This document shows positions 56,349-64,000 of a stretch of DNA of 64,000 nucleotides, piece by piece. The DNA comes from JACVRX01 sp046726315 (GTDB taxonomy: Bacteria > Actinomycetota > Actinomycetes > Jiangellales > Jiangellaceae). A program made the position numbers and the translations under genes. Within the stretch, counting starts at the first letter, position 1. Each line of letters opens with the position of its first letter. Location: assembly GCA_046726315.1 (NCBI GenBank), contig JBKPAG010000007.1, forward strand, positions 132,605-196,604, in the 5' to 3' direction. Below the pieces are notes generated by a model, which saw nothing but the letters and a program-made list of their open reading frames with translations, did no database searches and was not told where the DNA came from.

Positions 56349-56751
56349 TCAGATGTTGAGGCGGAACGGCGGCTGCAGGTCGGTGAACATGGGGACGTGG
56401 CGGGTGGTTGAGGGTGGCCAGCGTGAACCCATGCACGTCTGCGGTTGCGGCGATGACGTAGTCGGCAAGCCCGATGCCGGTATGGCTGCGCCGATATCGA
56501 CGCATGAGTTCCCCTGCCCGCCGGGCGACGAGTTCGGTGACGGGCTCTACCCGCAATGAGGCGATCAGGCGCCAGACCTGGTGTCGCTCCTCAGAGCGCA
56601 TCCCGCCTGTGAGTTCGGTAACGCTCAGTGCACTCGCCGTCAGGGGTCCGACCTGGCGGGCGTGCCTGAGCCACGCACGCGCGGCAGCAACACCGCGAAG
56701 GTGGACAATCAGGATGTCTGTGTCGACCAGAAACACCAAGCGATCTGCCAC
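56349..56751 (-). pseudogene. PIN-domain toxin (VapC-like), frameshifted near the C-terminus
   Basis: GTG 56751 begins VADRLVFLVDTDILIVHLRG (catalytic Asp), then SALSVTELTGGMRSEER (Glu) and SHTGIGLADYVIAATADVHG (third acid). After TLATLN an extra C (near 56403) shifts the frame; correcting it gives TRHVPMFTDLQPPFRLNI and a stop at 56349, 133 residues in all, the normal VapC length. The antitoxin gene expected upstream is not evident, as an SDR gene starts there. Confidence 0.7.
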
Positions 56752-56828
56752 ATCTGGGCGAGGCTGGCCAGCGGGATCGCGCCGTTGCCGGTCCGCCGCG
56801 CGTTCGCGGAACTGGAAGACTGACGTGG

Positions 56829-57566
56829 ATGGCGCGGGCGGCGGTGGTCACGGGAGCGGCGAGCGGGATCGGCCGCGCGATCGCCGGGCGGCTCGAGCGC
56901 GACGGTGTCGACGTTCTGGCCGTCGACCTCGAGCCGGACCCCGACGGCCCCGGCATCCCGTTCGCCGCAGACCTGATTACCCGTGAGGGCAACCGTGCCG
57001 CGATCCAAGCCGCGCTGGAGCGCTTCGGCCGGCTCGACGCCGTGATCCCGAACGCCGGCTTCCAGCACGTCGCGCCGGTCGACGAGTTCCCGGAGAACCG
57101 TTGGGACGCGATGGTCGCGCTGCTGCTCACGAGCCCGTTCCTGCTTGCTCGCGCCGCCTGGCCGGCGTTGCGCGAGTCCGGGGACGGGCGGTTCGTGGCG
57201 ATCGCGTCCGTCCACGGACTTGTCGCCTCGCCGTTCAAGAGCGCCTACGTGTCCGCCAAGCACGGGCTGATCGGCCTGGTCAAGACGCTCGCGCTGGAGG
57301 GCGCCGAGCACGGCATCCTGGCCACCGCGGTCTGCCCGGCCTACGTCCGCACGCCGCTGGTCGAGAGCCAGGTGGCCGCCCAGGCGCGGGCGCACGGGAT
57401 GCCTGAGGAGCGCGTGCTGGAGGAGGTCATCCTCGCCCCGCAGGCGGTCAAGCGGCTGCTCGAGCCGGCCGAGGTGGCCGACACCGTCGCCTTCCTGCTC
57501 GGGCCCGGCGGCCGCGCCTTCACCGGCGCGGCCGTCACGATGGACCTGGGGTGGAGCGCTCGCTGA
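56829..57566 (+). CDS. Short-chain dehydrogenase/reductase
   Basis: 245 residues. VVTGAASGIGRAIAGRL (NAD binding), AVIPNAGFQHVAP (NAG), VAIASVHGLVASPFKSAYVS AKHG (Ser...YxxxK) and a C-terminal GAAVTMDLGWSAR, the full classical SDR set. Sequence resembles 3-hydroxybutyrate dehydrogenases. It converges on the next gene with a 32-nt overlap of the 3' ends. Confidence 0.85.
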   Translation: MARAAVVTGAASGIGRAIAGRLERDGVDVLAVDLEPDPDGPGIPFAADLITREGNRAAIQAALERFGRLDAVIPNAGFQHVAPVDEFPENRWDAMVALLLTSPFLLARAAWPALRESGDGRFVAIASVHGLVASPFKSAYVSAKHGLIGLVKTLALEGAEHGILATAVCPAYVRTPLVESQVAAQARAHGMPEERVLEEVILAPQAVKRLLEPAEVADTVAFLLGPGGRAFTGAAVTMDLGWSAR

Positions 57567-58323
57567 GCCACCGAGCCACGAAGCGGTCGATCTCCAGCAC
57601 GTCGGTGAAGTACAGGTGCGCGGCGCCCGGCCACAGCGAGAGCTCGGCGCCCGGGATCGCGGCGGCCAGCCGCTCGCCGTTCGCCGGCGGGATCAGGATG
57701 TCCTCGGTGCCGTGAACCACGAGCGTCGGCGCGCGGATGTCCTCCACGCGTGCGTCGTGGCCGTTCGCCGCCGCCAGCTGCGCCGAGTAGTACTCGGCCT
57801 CGACCGGATGGCGCAGCCGCTGCGCGATGTCCTCCGCGATACGGTCGCCGCCCTCGACGCGCGTGCGCGGCGCGTAGTTGATCGGCACCGACGCCCACAC
57901 CGCATGCTCGGCCGTCATCTGCGCCCGCAGCCGCACGAACGCGACGACCTCCGGCGCCGCCGGCACCGAGCCTGCGCCGCCGCGAGTCGTCGCCCCCAGC
58001 ACCAGCGCGCGCACCCGACCCGGGTGTCGCAACGCCACCTCCTGGGCGATCATGCCGCCGAGCGAGATGCCGTAGACGTGCGCGCGATCGACGCCCGCGG
58101 CGTCGAGGACCGCCACCGCGTCGTCGGCCATCTCGCTCGTCGTGTACGGCCCGGGAACGCGCTCCGACCGCCCGACGCCGCGATTGTCGAAGCTGAGCAC
58201 CCGCAGCCCGGCATCCGCCAGCACCGGAACCGTCCGCCACCAGCCGGTGGCGTTCATCCCGAGGCCCATGATCAGCAGCACCGGCGGCCCGGAGCCGCCG
58301 GTGTCCTCCCAGTGCAGCCTCAC
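57535..58323 (-). CDS. Alpha/beta hydrolase
   Basis: 262 residues. LLIMGLGMNATGWWRT (oxyanion), VYGISLGGMIAQEVAL (Ser nucleophile), LVVHGTEDILIPP (Asp loop) and PGAAHLYFTDV (His) complete the triad. It resembles esterases and 3-oxoadipate enol-lactonase-like hydrolases. It follows the broken acs 5' fragment on the same strand with 10 nt between them and may once have been downstream of it. Confidence 0.85.
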   Translation of the reverse strand: MRLHWEDTGGSGPPVLLIMGLGMNATGWWRTVPVLADAGLRVLSFDNRGVGRSERVPGPYTTSEMADDAVAVLDAAGVDRAHVYGISLGGMIAQEVALRHPGRVRALVLGATTRGGAGSVPAAPEVVAFVRLRAQMTAEHAVWASVPINYAPRTRVEGGDRIAEDIAQRLRHPVEAEYYSAQLAAANGHDARVEDIRAPTLVVHGTEDILIPPANGERLAAAIPGAELSLWPGAAHLYFTDVLEIDRFVARWLSERSTPGPS

Positions 58324-58333
58324 CCCCGATCCA

Positions 58334-58796
58334 CCGTGTGCCGCGATTCGCGCGGGGTCATCGGCAGATAGATTCCGACCAGGTCGCCGGGCCCGATCCT
58401 GCGCTCTTCAGCCCGTTGGCGCCGCGCTGGACGTCGCTGCGCAGGTCCGCAAACGTGACGTCGCGCTCCTCGCCCTCCTCGCCGCGCAAGCAACGTAACG
58501 CGGTCGCCTCTGCCGGCCTCGACGTGGCGGTCGACGCAGTTGTGGGCGACGTTGCGCTTGCCGCCCACGAACCACTTGGCGAAGGGCGGGTTCGACCAGT
58601 CGAGCACCCGGTCCCAGTTCTCGGTCCAGTCGAGCGCCCCCGCCTGCTCTCCCCAGAACCCCTCGGGGTCGCGCGACGCACGCTCGTGGATCGCAGGGTC
58701 GGAGATGACTGCGTGGGACGCGAACTCGCTCGACGGCGAGAAGGTTTCCTGATCGAGCAGCTCCTCGAGCTGGGCCTCAAGCGTCACTTCAGCCAT
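58334..58796 (-). pseudogene. acs: N-terminal fragment of acetyl-CoA synthetase-like ligase
   Basis: FSPSSEFASHAVISDPAIHE, WTENWDRVLDWSNPPFAKWF and VGGKRNVAHNCVDRHVEAGR are the typical N-terminus of acetyl-CoA synthetase. After GDRVTLL the frame shifts and ends at GIYLPMTPR (about residue 150 of more than 640). The ATP-binding part is missing. Same strand as the 47268-47462 fragment. Confidence 0.8.
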
Positions 58797-59242
58797 CCCT
58801 CTTCTCGGCTCCGTTCAGCGTGATGGGACGGTTGCCGCGCGGCCGCCGCCCCCATGTGCCGACCCGATGGCGGGCGAAGGCGGCTGTGCAGCGGTTCCGG
58901 GAACGGCTGGCCTGCCCAGGTCAGCACGCCCTGCCCTGACCATCACGCTTCGATCCCCAGCAGGCCGTTCGCCCGTCGGGCGCCCCAGCCCTGGCACGCA
59001 TCCGACGCCAGGCACGAACCGAGCCGTGGGCGTTGCGAGCAACCTATCAGTGCATTGGCCTCACCGGCGCCGTCCGGCCCCCGCGCTCGCAGCAGAGTGA
59101 CGATGGCCGCACGCGGCAGAAGCGGATGCTGTGGTCTGGCGAGCTGTGTCGCAATTTGCCCGGTCCGTCGCACCGACCGCGGGTGCGACGGGCTGCCACG
59201 TCGTCTCGTTGGGTGGTTGTTCGCGCTCGTCGTCCTTGGGCA
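58797..59242. other. Gap without a supported gene
   Basis: About 450 bases between the acs fragment and the FtsX gene. No frame shows a domain. Includes the upstream region of the acs fragment. Confidence 0.35.
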
Positions 59243-61108
59243 TCAGGCAAGTTCGGCTTGCAGGATCGGGGCCACGGGGCGGTGGGCGCCGAGGCGGGCT
59301 GGAATGGTGGTGAGCACCGTCACCATGAGAACGGTGCCCGCCACCACGGCGAGCAGCCACCACAGCGGTGGGATCGGCGCCTCGTCCGGAACCACGGCCA
59401 TGTACAGCCCGATCCCTCCCGGGATGCCCAGCACGGCTCCGGTGAACGCGGGAAGCACCTGCGCCGCTGAAAGTCCTGCGCTAACCTCCCGAGGAGTCGC
59501 GCCCAGTGCGCGCGCCAGCGCCAATGAATGCCTGGCGTCGAGCGCGGTCGCCCACGTGATGAAGATCGCGTTCACGGCCGCCAATACGACCAGCATGACC
59601 GTGATCACCAGCAGCACCCGGTTAGCCGCGTGAAGCTCGTCGGTCCCAACGGACGCTGCGAGCTGGCCGTGGGCGGCCAGCGCCGCGACGATCCCGCTGA
59701 CGGTGATCGCGATACTGACAACGCCCAACACGGCACGGCGCGGCCGCCGGCCGGCCACCCGTAACCCAAGGAGCAGGGGGACGGGCAATCGCGCCGAGAT
59801 CGCGATCAGCCACGCCCCGCGACGAGGTGGGCGGGCCGAGTCGGCCAGTGCACGGACCGTGCTAGTGCGCGCGGCCCGGATGGCTGGAACGGTGGTCGCG
59901 ATGACCGCGACCACCAGTGCCACCGCCGTCACCAGGCCGACCCTGGACATGGTCAGCGACGGCGCCCCTGCGCTGCCGACGAGACTGGCACCACTATCGG
60001 TGAGCAAGGGAGCGGCCAGCCACCCGGCCGCGAGCCCCGCCGCCGTGGCGAGGAGGGCTACGACGACATACTCCGCGAGCAGCACGGCAGCGACCAGCCT
60101 TGGTGTGCCGCCGACCGCTTTGAGCAGCCCGACGCGTCGGGTTTGGTCGGCCATCCGGCCTCCGGCCAGGACGGCGATGCTGGCCACGGCGAGGCTGCCA
60201 ACCAGCCAGCTGCCGTTCAGCAGCACTAGCTGCTGGTCCTGCACCACATTGGTGTGCATGTCGAGGATGTCCTGCCATGTGGCCAGGGCTGGTCCGCGTA
60301 TCGTGCCGTGTGTGTTGACGAATGTCGGCGCTTCGGCCGGGTCCGTCAGCCTTAGGTTCACGATGTAGGACAGGGCTTCCGCCGCTGGGGCGAGACCGCG
60401 GGCGTCTGCCTCGGTGAGCCAGACCAGGCCGGTATCGCCTACCGGTGGCCCGAAAGTGACGATGTCGTCCCCTTCATCGACCAGCTGGGACTCAGACTCA
60501 TCTGGCGGCGGGGGCAGTTCATTTTCATCGGGCTCCCAGGCGCCGAACCAGCACGTGGCGTAGCACACATCCGGATACGGCGTCGCGGCGGCGGTGACCG
60601 CCACACCGACGACGTGGAATGAGTGGCCGTTCACGGTGATCTGATCCCCTTCGCCGACACCGAGCGCGTCGGCCAGGCCAGCCTCGACGACCACGCCGCC
60701 GTCGCGCACCCAGCTGCCCTGTGTCAGCTTCGGCTGGTCGATCGAGGCTTCTGTGGGGTCGCGCCCTTGTGCCCACACGCCCGCCGTGCCGCCGGACGCC
60801 TCGAGTTCCGCCCCGATCATCGGGTACGGCCCGCTGTGGCCGATGACGCCGGGAGCGTCGGTCAGTGCCTCCAAGCTGGCGACATCGGCGGGTGTCCCGT
60901 TGTTCGGGCCCGTGCTCGCGATCACGTCAGGCCCGGCGGTGGCCTCCCTGGTGCTCTGAAAAGGATCGCTGCCCACCTCGTGCAGGAAGAGCCCGAGGGT
61001 GAGTGTTGTGGTGGCCGCCATGATGGCAAGCAACAGGAGCGCCGCCTCGACCGGGCGCCGGCGCAGGTCACGCATAGCGAGGCGGCCCACGAGTAGGAAT
61101 CGGCCCAT
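59243..61108 (-). CDS. FtsX-like ABC transporter permease (MacB-type)
   Basis: 621 residues. An N-terminal helix (VEAALLLLAIMAATTTLTLG), a large periplasmic domain, then two FtsX blocks: VASIAVLAGGRMADQTRRVG and LLKAVGGTPRLVAAVLLAE, and VNAIFITWATALDARHSLAL with ARALGATPREVSAGL. MacB/LolCE-type systems move lipids, peptides or drugs out of the membrane by a mechanical stroke. It starts 4 nt after the ATPase gene, in one operon under PadR. Confidence 0.9.
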   Translation of the reverse strand: MGRFLLVGRLAMRDLRRRPVEAALLLLAIMAATTTLTLGLFLHEVGSDPFQSTREATAGPDVIASTGPNNGTPADVASLEALTDAPGVIGHSGPYPMIGAELEASGGTAGVWAQGRDPTEASIDQPKLTQGSWVRDGGVVVEAGLADALGVGEGDQITVNGHSFHVVGVAVTAAATPYPDVCYATCWFGAWEPDENELPPPPDESESQLVDEGDDIVTFGPPVGDTGLVWLTEADARGLAPAAEALSYIVNLRLTDPAEAPTFVNTHGTIRGPALATWQDILDMHTNVVQDQQLVLLNGSWLVGSLAVASIAVLAGGRMADQTRRVGLLKAVGGTPRLVAAVLLAEYVVVALLATAAGLAAGWLAAPLLTDSGASLVGSAGAPSLTMSRVGLVTAVALVVAVIATTVPAIRAARTSTVRALADSARPPRRGAWLIAISARLPVPLLLGLRVAGRRPRRAVLGVVSIAITVSGIVAALAAHGQLAASVGTDELHAANRVLLVITVMLVVLAAVNAIFITWATALDARHSLALARALGATPREVSAGLSAAQVLPAFTGAVLGIPGGIGLYMAVVPDEAPIPPLWWLLAVVAGTVLMVTVLTTIPARLGAHRPVAPILQAELA

Positions 61109-61112
61109 CGGT

Positions 61113-61859
61113 TCAGCCGTCCAATCCGACCAGGGCGCCGAGCTTGCCGCTCGTGCCGCCGATCAACCGCATCTCGTCGACGAATCCGCCGTCGCGCATA
61201 GAAATCAGCCGGTCAGCGGTGGCCGCGATCCGCTCATCGTGGGTGACGATGATCAGCGTCTGTCCCGCCTCGTGCAGGCTCTCGAAGAGGCGCAGAACCT
61301 CGACGGTGGCGGCGCTGTCCAGGTTGCCGGTGGGTTCGTCGGCGAACACGACCAGCGGCTGGTTGCTCAACGCCCGAGCGATGGCGACCCGCTGACGCTG
61401 GCCACCCGACAGCGCGGAGGGCAGGAAACTCGCCCGGTCGGCGAGCCCGACCCGCTCCAGCAGGTCCGTGGCCCGCCGTCGCGCCACCCGCGGGGAGCGT
61501 CCAGCCAGCAGCGCGGGCAGCTCCACGTTCTCCACGGCGGTGAGCTCCTCCATCAGATGGAAGGCTTGGAAGACGAACCCGACGTCGCTTCGCCGCATTC
61601 GAGCCAGCGCCCGCTCGCTGAGCTGGTCGGTCCGGCGCCCGCCCAACGACACCTCTCCGCTCGAGGGTCGGTCCAGCCCGCCGAGCAGGTGCAGCAGTGT
61701 GGATTTCCCACAGCCGCTAGGCCCCATCACCGCCACCGTCTCGCCCGACGCTACTTCGAGGTCGATTCCGTCGACGGCGCGCACCAATCCGTCTCCGATG
61801 CCGTAGTGCTTGTGCAACCCGCGGGCGCGCAGCACGGGGGTCGCGGCGGTGTCGTTCAC
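61113..61859 (-). CDS. ABC transporter ATPase (LolD/MacB-type)
   Basis: 248 residues; GTG 61859 overlaps the padR stop (GTGA), chosen over GTG/ATG codons upstream. MGPSGCGKSTLLHLLGGLDR (Walker A), VFQAFHLMEELTAVENVELP (Q loop), PSALSGGQRQRVAIARALSN (signature), VVFADEPTGNLDS (Walker B). It energises the FtsX permease. All motifs are intact. Confidence 0.95.
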   Translation of the reverse strand: MNDTAATPVLRARGLHKHYGIGDGLVRAVDGIDLEVASGETVAVMGPSGCGKSTLLHLLGGLDRPSSGEVSLGGRRTDQLSERALARMRRSDVGFVFQAFHLMEELTAVENVELPALLAGRSPRVARRRATDLLERVGLADRASFLPSALSGGQRQRVAIARALSNQPLVVFADEPTGNLDSAATVEVLRLFESLHEAGQTLIIVTHDERIAATADRLISMRDGGFVDEMRLIGGTSGKLGALVGLDG

Positions 61860-62383
61860 GACCTGCTCCTTCGCTCGGTCCAGCTCTGCTCGCATGCCTC
61901 CAGCCAGCGCAGGTCCGCCTGCAGCCGGAGCACGACGCCCTCCAACAACAGCGCGGCGTCCGAGCCGTCCGGCTCGGCCATCGCGGCCCGCTGCGCATCG
62001 CGCAGCCGGCGCAGCAGCTCGCGGCGCTGCACGTCCACGATGGTGAGCGGGTCAGCCAGCCCGGCCGCCGCGGCCGCGACCAGCTTGAGATGGAACTCCG
62101 CCAGGTCGGGCTTGGGCCAATTCACCTCGGCCAGCCACTCGGCGACTCGTTGCTGGCCGTCCGGAGTCAGGGTGTACACCTTGCGGTCCGGTCGGTCGGC
62201 CACCGCGGCCGACTGCTCCGACACCGCCAGCCCGGCCTTCTCCAGTCGGGTCAGCGTGACGTAGATCTGCCCGGCGTTCATCGTGTCTCCGAGTGGGCCG
62301 AGCGCCTCGCGCAGCCGCGCGCGCAGTTGGTAGCCGTGCGAAGACTCTTTCGCCAGCATCGCCAGCACCACTTCCTGCTGCAT
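61856..62383 (-). CDS. PadR-family repressor
   Basis: 175 residues from ATG 62383, with AGGAGAGG 3 nt upstream. The winged helix MLAKESSHGYQLRARLREAL, the wing region DRPDRKVYTLTPDGQQR and a C-terminal dimer domain (LVAAAAAGLADPLTIVDVQR) are present. It begins the operon padR-ATPase-FtsX and, by family rule, represses it until the exported drug binds. Confidence 0.9.
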   Translation of the reverse strand: MQQEVVLAMLAKESSHGYQLRARLREALGPLGDTMNAGQIYVTLTRLEKAGLAVSEQSAAVADRPDRKVYTLTPDGQQRVAEWLAEVNWPKPDLAEFHLKLVAAAAAGLADPLTIVDVQRRELLRRLRDAQRAAMAEPDGSDAALLLEGVVLRLQADLRWLEACEQSWTERRSRS

Positions 62384-62395
62384 GACCTCTCCTAG

Positions 62396-62424
62396 ATAAC
62401 GGTTAGCTACTATATAACGGTTAT
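62396..62424. promoter_or_regulatory. Putative PadR operator
   Basis: ATAACGGTTA occurs twice in direct repeat (62396-62405 and 62414-62423). Each lies in a dyad, the second a perfect ATAAC-G-GTTAT (62414-62424). They sit 13-40 bp before the PadR start, over the expected promoter. Confidence 0.65.
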
Positions 62425-62818
62425 CCTCTAGTGCTGTCAAGCCCATCGCACGGGACCCCCAGGCGTGAAGCGCAGCCCAGGGCGCGGCTGAACCCACGCC
62501 GGGTGCTCCGCCCCCGCGCGCCCAATCGGGGCTCGCCACCCACCGGGCGCACCGCACCGCGAGACCCGCCCAGCCGTGGCGGCGCAAGCCCCTCGAAACC
62601 CACCGGTCGCACGCCGCGGCTACCGCATGGGAGTTGCGCGCAACAACGCGCTCACTTCGGCATGAGTGCGACTCGGGGCTGGTCCGGTGACCGGAGCGGC
62701 GCGAGTTCTGGGCGTGTCCATCCCCAGGCCGGGGTGGGATTGTCGATGGTCGGGTGGAGGTGGTCGGCCTGCTTCCCGGCCGGGACCGGCTGGTTTTGGC
62801 TGGGGATCGCGCCGTTGG
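62425..62818. other. Gap without a supported gene
   Basis: About 390 bases between the PadR promoter and the SRPBCC gene. GC- and Pro/Arg-rich in all frames; no domain or RNA seen. Confidence 0.35.
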
Positions 62819-63346
62819 CTATTCGGGCGGGGTGTTCACGGCGGTCGCCGGACTTGGTGCTCGCCGAGGTTTTCGGCCTGCTTGCGGTAGGCGGGGGGTG
62901 AGCTGGTTCCATCGGGTGCGCCAGTCGGCCCGCGCTCGTCCGGCGAGATGGGCGGCGAGGTCCTCGACGTGTGCCTGCCATCCGGCCCCGTGCGCGGCGA
63001 GTTCGTGGAGGGGAAGTCCACGCTCCTCGACCGCCAGGGATGTCTGGTCGCGGTCGGCCGCGAGTTCGGCCTCGATGACGGTTTGGTCTTGCTGCCCCGG
63101 CGACATGGTCATCCGGAGTCGCCGCGGGGGTTCGCACATGTCGACTCGGCCGGGGCCCTGCCAGCCGCTGGTGAAGTTGGCGTGGAATGCACCGCCGACC
63201 CGGAGGTCGCCCTCCACCTGGGCGATCCAGCGCGCCAGCCGGTGCGGCTGGGTGAGCGCGGACCACAGGTCGTCGATGCCGGTGTGGTAGTGGTCCTGGA
63301 TCCGGACGACGCCGGTGCCGGCCACGGATCGCAGCGTGCCCACCAC
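62819..63346 (-). CDS. AHSA1-type SRPBCC protein
   Basis: 175 residues. VRIQDHYHTGIDDLWSALTQ, RLARWIAQVEGDLRVGGAFH, RRLRMTMSPGQQDQTVIEAE, then the C-terminal helix (HELAAHGAGWQAHVEDLAAH) and a basic tail. Start is a GTG at 63346, 25 nt after the ArsR stop. It is the partner of the ArsR gene. Confidence 0.8.
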   Translation of the reverse strand: MVGTLRSVAGTGVVRIQDHYHTGIDDLWSALTQPHRLARWIAQVEGDLRVGGAFHANFTSGWQGPGRVDMCEPPRRLRMTMSPGQQDQTVIEAELAADRDQTSLAVEERGLPLHELAAHGAGWQAHVEDLAAHLAGRARADWRTRWNQLTPRLPQAGRKPRRAPSPATAVNTPPE

Positions 63347-63370
63347 GTGGGTGTCCGCTCGGGTGGTTGC

Positions 63371-63697
63371 TCATGTCCGGGTGCTCGGTGCGCGCTTGCC
63401 GCGGGCGACTTCGGTGTGCGGGGCATCGAGGCGCTGCTGCCACCGGGACCGGTAATGCCCGAGCCATTCGTCGAGCTGTGCCAGCGGCTCCGGACGCAGG
63501 CTGTACACCCGGAACTGGGCCTGCGGGCGGACATCGACCAGGCCGGCCGCACGCAGCACCCGCAGGTGCCGGGAGACGCCGGGGCGGGCGATCGGGAGCA
63601 GCGCGGCCAGGTCACCCACGGTGGCCGGACCGTCCTTGAGCGCGTCGAGCAGGATCCGTCGGCTCTGGTCGGACAACGCCTGCAGCACCGCGTCCAC
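63371..63697 (-). CDS. ArsR-family winged-helix repressor
   Basis: 108 residues from GTG 63697. VLQALSDQSRRILLDALKDG, TVGDLAALLPIARPGVSRHL (recognition helix) and wing FRVYSLRPE define it. It leads the operon with the SRPBCC gene. A dyad at 63702-63743 covers its promoter. Confidence 0.8.
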   Translation of the reverse strand: MDAVLQALSDQSRRILLDALKDGPATVGDLAALLPIARPGVSRHLRVLRAAGLVDVRPQAQFRVYSLRPEPLAQLDEWLGHYRSRWQQRLDAPHTEVARGKRAPSTRT

Positions 63698-63701
63698 AGG
63701 C

Positions 63702-63743
63702 CTATGTGTAACAGACTTGGTACGTATCCGTCCAGTTACATAG
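63702..63743. promoter_or_regulatory. Putative ArsR operator
   Basis: CTATGTGTAAC (63702-63712) and GTTACATAG (63735-63743) are inverted repeats with a 2-base difference, directly before the ArsR start at 63697. Probable autoregulatory site. Confidence 0.55.
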
Positions 63744-63901
63744 TGCTGCAGTTCCGAACCGGCCGACCGGGGGCCCGGTCTCATGAGACAAGGGCACGCA
63801 ACGCGGCAGTAGCGGATGGCCGCGTGGCTGCCCTGCCAGGGCGGCTGGCTGTGGCTTACGGACGTGCGCGATGACTGACTGAGTCACTGCGCGTGCGGCC
63901 G

Positions 63902-64000
63902 TCAGTGGGTAGGGGCTGGATCTGGCGTCGCCGCGATTGCGGACACCTCCACCATCGCACCGGGGACACCGAGTCCGGACACAATCGCCGCGCTGACCAG
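63902..64000 (-). CDS. RidA/YjgF-family protein, 3' end (runs off the window)
   Basis: The last 32 codons read LVSAAIVSGLGVPGAMVEVS then AIAATPDPAPTH and a TGA at 63902. This is the C-terminal strand-loop of the RidA family (reactive imine deaminases), with the VEVSAIAA motif. The rest lies beyond base 64000. Confidence 0.65.
   Translation of the reverse strand: MVSAAIVSGLGVPGAMVEVSAIAATPDPAPTH

Overview
The window is high-GC DNA with many GTG starts and tightly overlapping genes. Its families (an ECF41-type sigma factor, DUF1684, DUF2397/2398/2399 proteins, many ArsR/SRPBCC pairs, PadR-controlled ABC exporters) point to an actinomycete, probably of the Pseudonocardiales/Frankiales kind; the genus cannot be fixed from this alone. 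It is a gene-dense accessory region with an unusual number of broken genes. Some breaks are single-base frameshifts that could be assembly errors. Others are true fragments (kup, GMC oxidoreductase, acs, drrAB-like, NmrA-like, transposase).

Layout. 0-3.3 kb: remnant of a replicon, with iteron-like TTGGCA repeats and a 5'-truncated primase-polymerase/RecA-like replication gene fused to a 3' fragment of a quinone oxidoreductase. 3.3-9.6 kb: secreted EEP-family hydrolase, a giant adenylate cyclase/AAA ATPase/TPR protein and a secreted protein. 9.6-13.1 kb: two tandem MFS transporters, each with a C-terminal cyclic-nucleotide-binding domain, the second frameshifted. 13.2-19.6 kb: metallophosphoesterase/ParB-like pair, M23 peptidase, ArsR-SRPBCC operon with a clear operator, small membrane proteins, a kup fragment and a KdpD-like DUF4118-GAF protein.

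19.6-27.6 kb: ICMT-like methyltransferase, then a tightly packed six-gene operon: a two-flavoenzyme fusion (FAD monooxygenase plus FMN hydroxyacid oxidase), an atypical P450, a sulfotransferase, two membrane proteins and an acyl-adenylating ligase. It is the best candidate for an undescribed pathway. 27.6-36.7 kb: more ArsR/SRPBCC modules, DUF1684, a haloalkane-dehalogenase-like hydrolase, a Crp/Fnr regulator, VOC and YCII proteins. 37.2 kb: a 3' fragment of tRNA-Lys, a likely old attachment site. 37.4-48.2 kb: a decay zone (SnoaL, DUF6069, PPOX, transposase, SulP, beta-lactamase-like hydrolase, cyclase, acs and drrAB remnants) with intact ECF41 sigma factor and LysR/LysE genes.

48.3-56.2 kb: a complete four-gene Wadjet (JetABCD, TIGR02677/02678/02680/02679) anti-plasmid defence operon, followed by a frameshifted PIN toxin, an SDR and an alpha/beta hydrolase. 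This block lies between two same-strand fragments of an acetyl-CoA-synthetase gene. 58.8-64 kb: PadR-ABC ATPase-FtsX permease operon, another ArsR-SRPBCC pair and the 3' end of a RidA-family gene running off the window.
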